A DNA stretch of 64,000 nt from JACVRW01 sp963835705 (GTDB taxonomy: Bacteria > Actinomycetota > Thermoleophilia > Solirubrobacterales > Thermoleophilaceae). Made by a program: the position numbers and the translations under genes. Positions 54,191 to 62,557 of this stretch are shown here, piece after piece. The notes below the pieces were generated by a model. The model was not told where the DNA came from. It searched no databases and saw only the letters and a list, made by a program, of their open reading frames with translations. Each line of letters opens with the position of its first letter. Position 1 is the stretch's first letter. The stretch covers positions 248,001 to 312,000 of the forward strand of contig CAWIGR010000012.1 of assembly GCA_963835705.1 (NCBI GenBank), in the 5' to 3' direction.

Positions 54191-54595
54191 CTACTCCCGC
54201 AGCCCCACGGCTTCGAGGGCGGCGCCCCGGTCCAGGAAACCCTGGGTCCAATTGATCTCTCCGTCACGCAAACGGAACGCGAGATGGAGGCTCATATCGA
54301 TTGGGACGCCGCCGCCAATCCCAGTTGCGGTCGCTTGCACGTCGGCTACGACTACCCCATCGCCTTCTGTGAAGGACCTCGGCTCGAACCGGAATTCGTC
54401 GCCCCAAGCCTCCTGCAGCTTTGCCAGCCATGCGCGTACACCGGCATGCCCGTGAAACACACCCGTATCCGGAGTCTCTGCAAGATCACGGACCTCCACG
54501 TCCTCGGAAAAGGCCTCGAGCCACGAGTCGTAGTCGCCTCGGTTGAAGGCATCAAAACCTGCCCGGAGAATCTCCACGGGCGGCTGCGACATCAC
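54191..54595 (-). CDS. SnoaL-like (NTF2-fold) protein
   Basis: 134 residues from ATG 54595 (or 54592). VEILRAGFDAFNRGDYDSWLEAFSEDVEV, FHGHAGVRAWLAKLQEAWG and the end RGAALEAVGLRE. Same subfamily as the one at 57224, which also ends EALEAAGLRE. Typical of the expanded actinobacterial NTF2-like set. Confidence 0.9.
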   Translation of the reverse strand: MMSQPPVEILRAGFDAFNRGDYDSWLEAFSEDVEVRDLAETPDTGVFHGHAGVRAWLAKLQEAWGDEFRFEPRSFTEGDGVVVADVQATATGIGGGVPIDMSLHLAFRLRDGEINWTQGFLDRGAALEAVGLRE

Positions 54596-54920
54596 CCGCC
54601 CAGTATCCGCCGCTTCACGGGCCGCGTCCAGGATGACCGTAAGCCCAACGAGAAGCGAGAGGGGGCCCCTTCTACCGGCCGTTAGCGGGCGGCCCCGGCC
54701 AGGGGGAGTGTTGGTATGGGTCGGGGCGCGCGGGCGCGCTTACGCGGGCTTACAGAGCGAGGCCGAGGTCCTTTACGGCGCTTCGGCGGGGGCGCGGGAA
54801 CGGCCGGAGCCGCCCCGCTCGCGCCCGGCACGGCAAGGGTGAGACGCTGCCCTACTAAGTCGCCGGACGTAGAAGTTCGCCGCCCTAACGGAATCCGTAG
54901 CAGTCATAGACTCAGCGGTC
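54596..54920. other. Intergenic, nothing recognised
   Basis: About 325 bp between divergent genes. No repeat or motif noticed. Confidence 0.3.
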
Positions 54921-55420
54921 ATGAAGGCGGTCCTGCTGCTCGCGGGTCTCCTCTGGTCCTCCGCGCTGATCGGCGTGGCGTGTGGCGGAGGCTCGACCAA
55001 CGAGCAAGGGTTCACTGAGGCCAACGCCGAAAGGTGGCTAAAGCGGTACGTGCAAGAGCTGGTCGGCTGGAAGAGACAAGCCGAGAGTGCTGAGGCGCCG
55101 GCCAAGCGCGGCGACTTCGAGAAGGTGGCCGGATCGTGAAGAGACTCGGTCGCGAGGGCGGTCGGGTGCGGTCTGAATTCGCGGAGGTGCCCTCAAACCT
55201 TCGCTACGGCGAGCGGCTCTACCGGATGCTTGTCGGCGCTGGCGACGCCGCCCAGGAGTGGGCGCTGATCTATATGACGGACCCGCCCCCATACGGTGGG
55301 ACGACGGCCGGCCTACGCAAAGGTCAGAAGCTCGCGGACGCTGCCGTCAATTTTCAGCGACAAGCGAATCGGATCCTCCGGTTCCTCGCGGCTCACGAAG
55401 ACGAGCCAACCACTCGCTGA
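54921..55420 (+). CDS. Helical lipoprotein, probably one gene split by a frameshift
   Basis: ATG 54921: signal with lipobox VAC (Cys ~21), then WLKRYVQELVGWKRQAESAE. The first frame stops at 55139 while a second begins at GTG 55136 (GTGA overlap): KRLGREGGRVRSEFAEVPSN to the stop at 55420. The helical pattern runs smoothly across the join, so one ~165-residue lipoprotein with an indel is likely; two coupled genes is the alternative. Confidence 0.6.
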
Positions 55421-55709
55421 GATGTCCCCGCCGCAGAGCGGAGCCCAAGGGCCGAAAGGTTCGCCTCTCCCTATCGAGTATCTACCAAACGAATCCCCTA
55501 GTGCCAGGGCTCCCAGAAGCCCTCCCAGGTTCCGCTCAGGGTGGCGTTGCTGCCGCTGGCCGCGTAGCAGTCTGCTGCCGCTGTCAGGCGAAAGCAACAG
55601 CTTCGGTTGCCCTCGTTCGTGGCCTAGCGGGAGCCGGACCAGCCCCCGACCCGTCGAATCCCGGAGTGTCCTGGCCCCTACTGGATGTCTTGGGCCGACC
55701 GGACCGTCC
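55421..55709. other. Intergenic with repeat fragment
   Basis: Around 55565-55620 GCAGTCTGCTGCCGCTGTCAG then GCGAAAGCAACAGC resembles the dispersed repeat near 51895-51915 (plus strand). No gene. Confidence 0.4.
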
Positions 55710-56402
55710 CTACGCCGGTGCCTCGGGCGCCGCTGGCGGCGTCGACGCGCGGCGGTGGCGGATCGTGAGCAGCAACCCCGCCATGAGCGCCGCTAGCACG
55801 CCGCCGGCCAGCGCGACGATCCAAACGTTCGAGCCGTCGCTCGCCTGCGCCGGGGTGGCCGCACTCGGGTCGAAGACCTCGTCGACGCGGGCGACCGGCA
55901 GCGCGTCCTCGCCCACGCTCGGAAGCGTCCTCGCCGGGCGGGGCGTAAGCCCGGCTGTGAGCTTCGCGTAGGCCTCTTTGCTCTGGCTGGGCAGGGTCAC
56001 CCAGACCCCGTTCCCGTCCTCCCCCACGCGCATCAGCCCGGCGGAGGGCACCACGGTGACGGAGACGCGGTCCACCTCGCCGCGCTCCTCGGCGGGGATC
56101 GTGAGCGTGCTCTTGTACCAGGGCAGCCCGCGCACGGGGTCGTCCGTACCCCGGGGGGTGGGGCCGACCGCGAGCGCCGTCGCCGCCTCCGGATCGGAGA
56201 CCTCCCTGCACTCGCTCGCCCCACAGACCTTCGCGGAGCTGATCTCCGTGGCCTCCAAAGCCAGCCTGGCCTCCAAAGGCAGCAACTCCCAGGCCACCGC
56301 ACTCGGCGGCACGAGCAGGGGGAGCACGGCGGCCGCCGCGAGCAGCCCAACCACAACGAGCACCAGTCGCCTTGACCCCTTGGTCGCGATGGCATCCCTC
56401 AT
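55710..56402 (-). CDS. Membrane protein with N- and C-terminal helices, unknown
   Basis: 230 residues from ATG 56402, with AAGGAGA ~8-9 bases upstream. Helix 11-35 (LVLVVVGLLAAAAVLPLLV), an external domain with one Cys pair (VCGASECREV), and a C-terminal helix (IVALAGGVLAALMAGLLL) followed by IRHRR. Envelope protein; no family recognised. Confidence 0.65.
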   Translation of the reverse strand: MRDAIATKGSRRLVLVVVGLLAAAAVLPLLVPPSAVAWELLPLEARLALEATEISSAKVCGASECREVSDPEAATALAVGPTPRGTDDPVRGLPWYKSTLTIPAEERGEVDRVSVTVVPSAGLMRVGEDGNGVWVTLPSQSKEAYAKLTAGLTPRPARTLPSVGEDALPVARVDEVFDPSAATPAQASDGSNVWIVALAGGVLAALMAGLLLTIRHRRASTPPAAPEAPA

Positions 56403-57223
56403 GGTGGCGGGTCTCCTTTGAATAGTGCGCGCAGCATCAGCGCGCTCAGGCCAGTCGGTCCACACTAGTCTCGATCGCAAGCGATCGCCAGGGAACGGAC
56501 CGAGGGGCAACGCTCAGTTTCCGTATCCCAAAGAAGAGCGGGCGTCTCGTTTCGCTCGCTCCGAACGAATAGTGCTAGCGCGAGCGAAGCCGGGATCGCG
56601 GCGGGCAGGAGTGCCGCATCGAGGCAGATCCGACAACGAGCACCATCTGGCACCGGCTACTGCATTCGCGCATTGCGCTAGTGAGCGTCCGGCAAGAGGA
56701 CACGCTCGCTTCTCGTCCAAGGCGGGCGTCTGGCGGCCGCTCGCTCAGACTGCTGCTCGCCGAGCTGAGCGGGCGTGAGCTTGGCTGCCAACGGGACTGC
56801 GCGTTCGTCGTGCACGAGAGCGCGGAGGCAGCTGTCCGGTTGGGCTTACATTCGGCTCACCGGAATGGGGACTGTCGAGGAGACCATGTGGCCGTGAACG
56901 AGCTCTGCCCAACCTCGTGGCGGGGAACGGGAAACGCCGAGCGGCCAACTTTCTGACGCGCGTCGGTCAAGTGGGGTTTCCGCCGGGGGCTAGAGGGTCC
57001 GGCGAGACGACTAGCGAAACTCCTTCGTTTGTCGCTCGGAGAGGAGTAAGCTTGTGGAACTGGCCCTGCGGCCATCAACCCCGGCCCCCAGAGAGCAAAG
57101 ACAGCCGAAGCGCGAGCAACGCGCCGAGGCAACAGACTCAGAGGCGCACGGGATTCCTGCGGGGCCAGTCTTCGTTGAGGAGTGGCCTACGCCGCGCGTC
57201 GCTTGCGGGATACTCGGCAATCG
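56403..57223. other. 820-bp gene-free stretch rich in repeat-like phrases
   Basis: Contains CTCGCTTCTCGTCCAAGGCGG near 56707 and AGGAGTGCCGCATCGAGG near 56607, related to the dispersed family, and imperfect inverted repeats of CGCTCG. No supported coding sequence. Confidence 0.4.
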
Positions 57224-57631
57224 ATGTCGCAGGAGGACGTGGAGCTGGTGCGCAGGGTTTACGAGGCACACGAGCGCGGCGATTTCACGGCTGTCTTCGC
57301 GGCCTACGATCCGGAGATCGAATGGCATGTCCTGAGGGTGGCCGAGTTTGGCTTCGATCCCGTGTACGTCGGCCACGACGGGGTCCGGACCTTCTGGCGC
57401 ACATGGCTCTCGGCGTGGGAGACGACGAGTTTCGAGTACGACGAGTTCATCGACGCTGGCGAGCAGGTCGTCGTCGTTCAGAGCCAGCGGATGCGAGCGC
57501 GGACGAGCGGGATCGAGGTGGAGTGGAACTCCTACGCCCAGGTCTGGACGGTCCAGGACGCCAAGGTCGTGCGTATGGAGTTCTTCCCCACTCGCGGCGA
57601 AGCCCTCGAAGCCGCCGGCCTGCGGGAGTAG
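57224..57631 (+). CDS. SnoaL-like (NTF2-fold) protein
   Basis: 135 residues from ATG 57224. MSQEDVELVRRVYEAHERGD, YDPEIEWHV, YVGHDGVRTFWRTWLSAWE and the end EALEAAGLRE. The frame extends 14 codons upstream but this ATG matches the family start. Overlap with the convergent zinc-ribbon frame is not regarded as real. Confidence 0.92.
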   Translation: MSQEDVELVRRVYEAHERGDFTAVFAAYDPEIEWHVLRVAEFGFDPVYVGHDGVRTFWRTWLSAWETTSFEYDEFIDAGEQVVVVQSQRMRARTSGIEVEWNSYAQVWTVQDAKVVRMEFFPTRGEALEAAGLRE

Positions 57632-57639
57632 TCGCCCGA

Positions 57640-57943
57640 AGCAGTCCCGCCAGCCCTCGATAAGAGCCAAATACCTATGCTCGCGGCACCACGGGCGGCA
57701 GTAGTTCTGATTCCTGCGGACCAGAATGAACGGCTGTCGGCAGGTGCGGCAGGTTCGTTCGGGGATGGGGTCGCGACGGCGGGCGGCGTTCAAGCGCTCG
57801 CCATGGAGTTGGCGGTACTCCCCCTTCGCCAAGGCGTGGCAGGCACGGCACCAGGGGCTTCGACCGGATGGAAATGCTCGCTGCATCGGAAAGGCGTCCC
57901 CGGGCTTGGCTTCCCCACACTTGGGACACCGCTTCTCGGCCAT
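57640..57943 (-). CDS. Zinc-ribbon protein (end uncertain)
   Basis: ATG 57943: MAEKRCPKCGEAKPGDAFPM, then CRACHALAKGEYRQLHGERL and CRTCRQPFILVRRNQNYCRP. Two Cys4 knuckles suggest an HNH/phage-endonuclease-like or regulatory zinc protein. No stop near the domain end; the frame runs antisense through the NTF2 gene to 57011, so an indel may hide the real stop. Confidence 0.5.
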
Positions 57944-58051
57944 CAATCGCGAGTGTTGCAACGTGGCCTATGGGTGCGAAGCGACGCCACCGTGTCGGAC
58001 AGACGGGACCCGGCACATGGGCTAGGGGAGCCGTGATGTAAGGAGGCAGAG

Positions 58052-58511
58052 ATGCCCACGCTCGTGTTGGGCGCCACCCCGATCTTCCCGACTAGGGTGA
58101 TCCCCCCGGTGCCGGTCGGGCCGCCCCTGCCAACCGGAGGCCCTCCCGATCTCGGCACGGTCCGGGTGTTCGCTGACATGCTCCGCCAGGGCAACGTGGT
58201 CGTTGGCGAGCACAACGGTACGTGTCTGCATGTCCGCGCGCCGAACATGTGGCTGTGCCACGCCAACTGGACCCTGGAGGACGTCGACCCCGATAAGCCC
58301 GGCGGGAAAACGTTGAGGGGCAGCCTGGTGGGGGCGGGCTGCTCGACTTCGACGCCGCGGACTCAAGGCGGCGATCTTCGGGGGCACCGGCGACTTCGCC
58401 GGCGTTGTCGGCGAGTTACACGGCAAGTTCGCAACGAATGAGTACACGCTGGAGTTCTCGATGGCGTCGCGGAGGCCCGCGTACCAGTTTGTGGCTAACG
58501 GCAAGCCCTAG
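58052..58511 (+). CDS. Allene-oxide-cyclase-like barrel protein, frameshifted
   Basis: ATG 58052 with GGAGG about 9 bases upstream. LRQGNVVVGEHNGTCLHV then, after shifts near 58345 and 58365, LLDFDAA, KAAIFGGTGDFAGVVGELHG and EYTLEFSM to TAG 58511. GGTGDFAGVVGE is the pattern of AOC/dirigent-like barrels (GGTGxFxxARG). About 150 residues when repaired. Confidence 0.6.
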
Positions 58512-58579
58512 TGTCAGGGGCACGCACGCAGTACTGAGCGGCCAGACGCACAGCCACTCCCGCTATCACGCGCCACGCG

Positions 58580-58876
58580 GCCTTCATGAAGCGCAACGAG
58601 CCGATGGGCGCGAACGCGGCATAGATCTAGTCGCTCGTGCGTCAGGGCTACCTGATCCGCACAGGCTCCGACATCCCTTGCGACGGTCACGTCGCGCGAC
58701 CCGGAAATGCTCCTGGTCGCGCTGGCGAGCGGCGCCCAGCTGATCTCGACCGATTTCCGCAGGTCGGCATGACGGGCCGCTGCGACAGCGACTAGGTCGC
58801 CCGCCTGCCCGAGGGGCTCCCGGCGCGCTGCAACCCGGTCAATGCGGGCCGCGGCTGCCGATCGGAGCGCCTTGAG
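58580..58876 (+). pseudogene. Relic of a Ca2+-dependent phosphoinositide phospholipase C
   Basis: Only the C-terminal end remains, in several frames with stops: LVRQGYLIRTGSD near 58635, LLVALASGAQLISTDF near 58720, then ARLPEGLPARCNPVNAGRGC near 58810. These match the order in secreted Ca2+-dependent PI-PLC proteins of soil bacteria (GYLVRTRAD, ASGAQWVSTD, ARCNPV). No upstream domain is left. Confidence 0.65.
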
Positions 58877-58901
58877 CGGCGGACGAGCGCCAGAACCTGA
58901 A

Positions 58902-59855
58902 TCAGCCGGCGGCGGTCTCGTAGACCAGCATCTCCGAGTCGTCGTCGTCGGCCACCAGGTAGAGGCGTAGCCGGTCGCCCACGGCCTCGACGTCCATCGC
59001 GTTGCGGGTGGCGACGTGGTTCTGGGGCGTGTACTGGGTGAACGGGACCTCGTGCTGCGGGCGCATGCCGGGTAGGCTCACGATCCCGAGCCCACCCAGC
59101 TCGAAGGACTGGCCGCCCGGGGGCGTGTAGCTGGCGATGCCCCCGCAGATCATCCCCGGCCGTGTGCCGCGCTCGACGGTCAGGAACTTACAGTCCTGGT
59201 AGTCAACGTAATGGGACGGATTGGGGTCGACTCGCCGCTCACGGCCCTCAAGGCTCCACTCGTAGGCGAGCCGGGAGCCCCAGTTGAGCCCGACGATGCG
59301 ATCGCGCTCGGTGTCGTGGGCGATCCCGCCGATGTGGTCGGGCGTGCGGAACTCGGCCCGCGGCCGCAGCGTGCGCGGGCTCATGCTGTAGATGATCGAC
59401 GGCTTGTTGGGCCGGTACTCGGCCACCGCCGTCCACAGCCGGCGGCCGTCGTAGTCGAGGCCGCCCGGGTGGTAGATCGTCGCGCCATCGTCCACGCGGA
59501 CCTCACGCAGCTTGTTGCCCTGGGCGTCGAACTCGATCATCCAGCCCAGGCCCTTGCCCGGGCTGCGGTCGGTCCCGTCGCAGGTCGTGGGGCAGCGGAC
59601 CGTCGGCTCGGTGACCTCGACGGTGGAAAGGAAGAAGCGGTCCCCGACCTTCACGACCCCCTCGGGATGGTGGGCGTCGAAGCCCAGTCTCACGCGCTCG
59701 ACCAGCTCCCACTGGGTCGAGCGGGTCGTCTGCTCGAAGAGCGCCTCCACGCGCGCGTCCCCAGCTTGCCCAGACGCGCCGTCATGGGTGGCCAGCGCCA
59801 CGCCTGCGGTCAGCGCCAACGCGGCCACCGCCGCGAGCACCACTCGTCTGATCAT
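58902..59855 (-). CDS. Secreted beta-propeller-like protein (DUF6454-like)
   Basis: 317 residues from ATG 59855. Signal peptide 1-22 (ALALTAGVALATHDG). Repeated blade-like segments: HHPEGVVKVGDRFFLSTVEV, IYHPGGLDYDGRRLWTAVAE, TPDHIGGIAHDTERDRIVGL and LRLYLVADDDDSEML. One Cys pair in CPTTCDG. Looks like an extracellular six-bladed propeller; DUF6454 assignment from memory of the pattern. Confidence 0.7.
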   Translation of the reverse strand: MIRRVVLAAVAALALTAGVALATHDGASGQAGDARVEALFEQTTRSTQWELVERVRLGFDAHHPEGVVKVGDRFFLSTVEVTEPTVRCPTTCDGTDRSPGKGLGWMIEFDAQGNKLREVRVDDGATIYHPGGLDYDGRRLWTAVAEYRPNKPSIIYSMSPRTLRPRAEFRTPDHIGGIAHDTERDRIVGLNWGSRLAYEWSLEGRERRVDPNPSHYVDYQDCKFLTVERGTRPGMICGGIASYTPPGGQSFELGGLGIVSLPGMRPQHEVPFTQYTPQNHVATRNAMDVEAVGDRLRLYLVADDDDSEMLVYETAAG

Positions 59856-59984
59856 GCTGCCTCCTCCGGTCGGTTAGGCCTGCTACGCGATGACCTACCC
59901 GGGACCGCCAGCGTGATGTGCAGCGCTCGATAACTGTGAACCCTCCGCCCCTCGTGTGCTCGAAAGGGCGCCCTTGTGCGTGTG

Positions 59985-60127
59985 GCTGGCAGCGAAGGGA
60001 CGTCGACGTAGAGGCGGCGGCCTTCGCGTTTCTCGACCTCCGGTTTGCGGACGGCCACGTCGAACACTGGCTGGGCCCGGGACACAGCGCCACGATGGAC
60101 GCGAGGCCGGGCGACCTAGCGTCTTAA
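59985..60127 (+). pseudogene. Truncated relative of the 51386 protein
   Basis: AFAFLDLRFADGHVEHWLGP aligns with AIAFVDLRFDDGHVERWLGS at 51480-51540. The upstream part is scrambled and the C-terminal half is missing (stop at 60127). Confidence 0.5.
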
Positions 60128-60274
60128 GGTCAGTCAAACCCCGTCCGATGTCGAAGGGTGAGCTAGCCACAGCTTCCGAGATGGAATGCAGCAGTTGGCG
60201 GCGCTGCGACGGTCGCTCTCGCGCGAAGGGGTAAGAAAGCCCCATGCCGCGAGGCGGCGGGACGGTTCGGAGAA

Positions 60275-60321
60275 GCGGACTCGTGAGCCGTAGCTCGTAG
60301 GTTCGGGCCCTTCTCGGCTCA
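60275..60321 (+). other. tRNA 3'-half relic
   Basis: GCGGACTCGTGAGCCG resembles an anticodon arm (loop CTCGTGA, anticodon CGT as in tRNA-Thr), followed by a T-arm-like GTAGGTTCGGGCCCTTC and an acceptor-like TCGGCTCA. No matching 5' half (GAGCCGA expected) is found and two stem pairs mismatch, so it is a decayed fragment, as left by integrative elements. Moderate to low support. Confidence 0.35.
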
Positions 60322-60325
60322 TGCG

Positions 60326-60361
60326 AAGGCCCCCGGGCACGGTGACGCGCCCGGGGGCCTT
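60326..60361. terminator. Strong bidirectional terminator hairpin
   Basis: AAGGCCCCCGGGC, 10-nt loop, GCCCGGGGGCCTT: a perfect 13-bp stem whose A/T ends give a T pair on both strands. It follows the fasciclin gene (minus) and the tRNA relic (plus). Confidence 0.85.
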
Positions 60362-60382
60362 GGGGTGCGGTGAGGTCTGCGA

Positions 60383-60901
60383 CTACTGGGGCGGGATGAG
60401 CACGCGGTTGATGGCGTGGATCACGCCGTTCGAGGTGCGCACGTCGGCCTGGACGACCTTGGCGCCAGCCACGCGGACGGTGTCCCCGCGGGTGCTCACC
60501 TTGACGCGCTGGCCGGCCAGCGTCTCGATTGACTTTTGCTTGACGACCCGCTTCGCGGGGTAGCGGCCTGCGGCCGCGTGGTAGAGGAGCACGTTCCGCA
60601 GCGCGGCACGGTCCTTCTGCAGCGCCTCGAGCGTGCTCGCGGGCACCTTCTTGAAGGCCGCGTCTGTCGGCGCGAAGACCGTGAACGGTCCCTTGCCCGA
60701 CAGCGTCTTGGCCAGCCCGGCCCGCTTGACGAGAGAGACGAGGGTGTCGAAGTCGCCCGCCGCTCCGGCGGTCTGGACGATGTTCTTCGTCGGCTTGGCG
60801 GCCGGCTGGGCCGTCGAGCCGGAGTTGTTGCCGCCGAGGGCCACGGCCGCCGTGGCGAGCGCGACGACGAGGACGACGGCGGGGAGTATCAGCTTTCGCA
60901 T
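60383..60901 (-). CDS. Secreted fasciclin (FAS1) domain protein
   Basis: 172 residues from ATG 60901 with AAAGGA 6 bases upstream. Signal peptide 1-22, an Ala/Pro/Lys linker, then one FAS1 domain: FDTLVSLVKRAGLAKTLSG, FTVFAPTDAAFKKVP (H1), LLYHAAAGRYPA and the H2 box NGVIHAINRVLIPP. Adhesion or surface protein. It lies 11 bp behind the DUF378 gene, so it is probably in the same transcript and under the same promoter. Confidence 0.95.
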   Translation of the reverse strand: MRKLILPAVVLVVALATAAVALGGNNSGSTAQPAAKPTKNIVQTAGAAGDFDTLVSLVKRAGLAKTLSGKGPFTVFAPTDAAFKKVPASTLEALQKDRAALRNVLLYHAAAGRYPAKRVVKQKSIETLAGQRVKVSTRGDTVRVAGAKVVQADVRTSNGVIHAINRVLIPPQ

Positions 60902-60912
60902 TGTGGTTCCTT

Positions 60913-61161
60913 TCATGCCTGGGTGGAGGCGGAGCGAGCTCCGCCGGTGCTGATGCTGGTTTCGCGGCTCGCGAGCTGGGCGATGCCGTAGACGGCGGCG
61001 AGGCCGACGAGCCCGTAGACGATGCGGCTGGCGGCGTTCGTCTGGCCGAAGTCCTCTCCGACGAGCCAAGCGACCAGGTCGAACTCGGCGAGCGCGACGA
61101 GGCCCCAGTTGAGCCCGCCGACGATGACGAGCGCAGCTGCGAGCGCGTTGAGCGCCTTCAT
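60913..61161 (-). CDS. DUF378 small membrane protein
   Basis: 82 residues from ATG 61161 with GGAGG 5 bases upstream. MKALNALAAALVIVGGLNWG and FDLVAWLVG, then a second helix RIVYGLVGLAAVYGIAQL. The DUF378 hallmark is the GxNWG motif. Role unknown. First gene of an operon with the fasciclin gene. Confidence 0.92.
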   Translation of the reverse strand: MKALNALAAALVIVGGLNWGLVALAEFDLVAWLVGEDFGQTNAASRIVYGLVGLAAVYGIAQLASRETSISTGGARSASTQA

Positions 61162-61201
61162 GTGGTCCTCCTTAATGAGCGTGTACCGAACATGCCCAGA
61201 T

Positions 61202-61231
61202 ACTGTACAGATATTGTCCAACTCTTGTCAA
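61202..61231 (-). promoter_or_regulatory. DUF378-fasciclin promoter with TGTACAGT element
   Basis: Minus strand: -35 TTGACA (61231-61226), 18 bp, -10 TACAGT (61207-61202), inside TGTACAGTATCT. The same 12-bp element with one change overlaps the carH promoter, so the CarH-type repressor probably controls both. Confidence 0.55.
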
Positions 61232-61371
61232 GGGTCCCGTTCAGCTTTAGTCAAGGAGTCCGGCAAGAGGAGTCGGGAGCCCCAGCGCGGCGCGGGACCG
61301 GTACAAGCCAGGGACGGGCACCCGTCGGCGCAGGGCCGGAGCAGGCGATGGCGGCGAACGGAGCGGGGGTT

Positions 61372-62235
61372 CTAGACGGCGCCGGCGGCGGCCACCGGGT
61401 CACCCCGGAGCAGCGAGGAGCCGAGCGACTGCGCGAGCCTCTCGCCCGCACCGGCGCCGGCGATGACCAACCGGTGCTCACGCGCGAGCGCCGCGAGCGC
61501 GTCGGCCTCCCGCCGGAAGCCGCGCGGGGTCATGGAGCTAACCACCACGAGTGCCGGGCGCAGGCGTTCGGCGGTCTCGGCGATGCTGGCCGCGGGCGTG
61601 TCCGTCCCGAGGAACACGATCCGCCAGCCGCGGCCACGCAGTGCCAGTCCGAAGGCGATCAGCGGGAGGTCGTGCTGTTCTCCAGGCGCGCACGCCAACA
61701 GCGCGATGGGGCCCTCCCCGCGCTCCCAGCCACGGGCCAGTGCGAGCAGGCGCGCGCGGAGCAGGTTGCTGGCGAAGTGCTCCTGAGCGACGGAGGCCTC
61801 GCCGCGCTGCCAGCGCTCGCCGAGTTCGCGCAGGTACGGCAGTAAGACGCCTGAGAGGACGGCCTCAAGCGTGAAGGAGGCGAGCAGGCCGTCGAGGACG
61901 GCGTGCGCCGCGTCGGCGTCCATGGCATCAAGGGCCTCGCGCAGCTCCCCGACCCCCCGCTGGATGGCATCGCCGTACTCGGCGGCGCCCGCGGCGCTGT
62001 CGTCGGCGGAAGCCAGCCGAGCCGCCTCGGCGGCCGACAGCCCGCCGTCGAGATGCGCCTGCATGGCCCTCACGCGCCGCACGTCCTCGGCGGAGTAGAG
62101 GCGCAGACCGCCCTTGGTTCGGGCCGGATGAAGCAAGCCGTAGCGGCGCTGCCACGCGCGCAGGAGCTCTGGGCTGACGCCGACGCGTCGGCTGAGCTCG
62201 CCGATACGCAAGTTGTGCTCTCCGTCTTGCGCCAT
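61372..62235 (-). CDS. CarH/LitR-type B12-dependent light-sensing repressor
   Basis: 287 residues from ATG 62235 (in-frame GTG 62262 upstream). MerR winged helix 9-78 (LRIGELSRRVGVSPELLRAWQRRYGLL), helical bundle, then a cobalamin-binding domain. Trp142, Glu152 and His153 (GERWQRGEASVAQEH) and His188 (GEQHD) have exactly the spacing of Trp131, Glu141, His142 and His177 of Thermus CarH, which bind adenosylcobalamin in the dark; light breaks the tetramer and frees the operator. Leaderless start is likely. Confidence 0.93.
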   Translation of the reverse strand: MAQDGEHNLRIGELSRRVGVSPELLRAWQRRYGLLHPARTKGGLRLYSAEDVRRVRAMQAHLDGGLSAAEAARLASADDSAAGAAEYGDAIQRGVGELREALDAMDADAAHAVLDGLLASFTLEAVLSGVLLPYLRELGERWQRGEASVAQEHFASNLLRARLLALARGWERGEGPIALLACAPGEQHDLPLIAFGLALRGRGWRIVFLGTDTPAASIAETAERLRPALVVVSSMTPRGFRREADALAALAREHRLVIAGAGAGERLAQSLGSSLLRGDPVAAAGAV

Positions 62236-62242
62236 TTGAGAG

Positions 62243-62270
62243 ACTGTACAAGACCTGGCCACTATGTAAA
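62243..62270 (-). promoter_or_regulatory. carH promoter, leaderless, with TGTACAGT element
   Basis: Minus strand: -35 TTTACA (62270-62265), 16 bp, -10 TACAGT (62248-62243), then 7 nt to the ATG at 62235. TGTACAGTCTCT matches the element at the DUF378 promoter, implying autoregulation. Confidence 0.55.
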
Positions 62271-62557
62271 CAGAGTCTCGACGCTGCCCCGAGGAGTCGC
62301 CCCCCGTAACAAGGCTAATTCCCTCCCAAACGGGATTCGCGTGATCCCGGCCGACCGCGACCAGCCGCGGTCCTCCTTCCTATGCGAGCCGCACTTGGCG
62401 GCTCGCGGCAAGAGTGCCGCTCCCGCACGGAGGGAGACGTCTCCAGCGAGCCGGCGCTCGCTCCTGCGTGGGACGATTGGCGGGCGTCTCGCCTGACGCC
62501 GCCGTCGCTTTCGCAAATCGCGCGAAGCGCAAGTGGCAAAGCGGGGTCGAGACGCGA
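62271..62557. other. Intergenic with repeat-like phrases
   Basis: AAGAGTGCCGCTCCCGCACG near 62410 and GCGGGCGTCTCGCC near 62480 belong to the dispersed family (compare 35957, 25139 and 56725). No gene. Confidence 0.4.
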
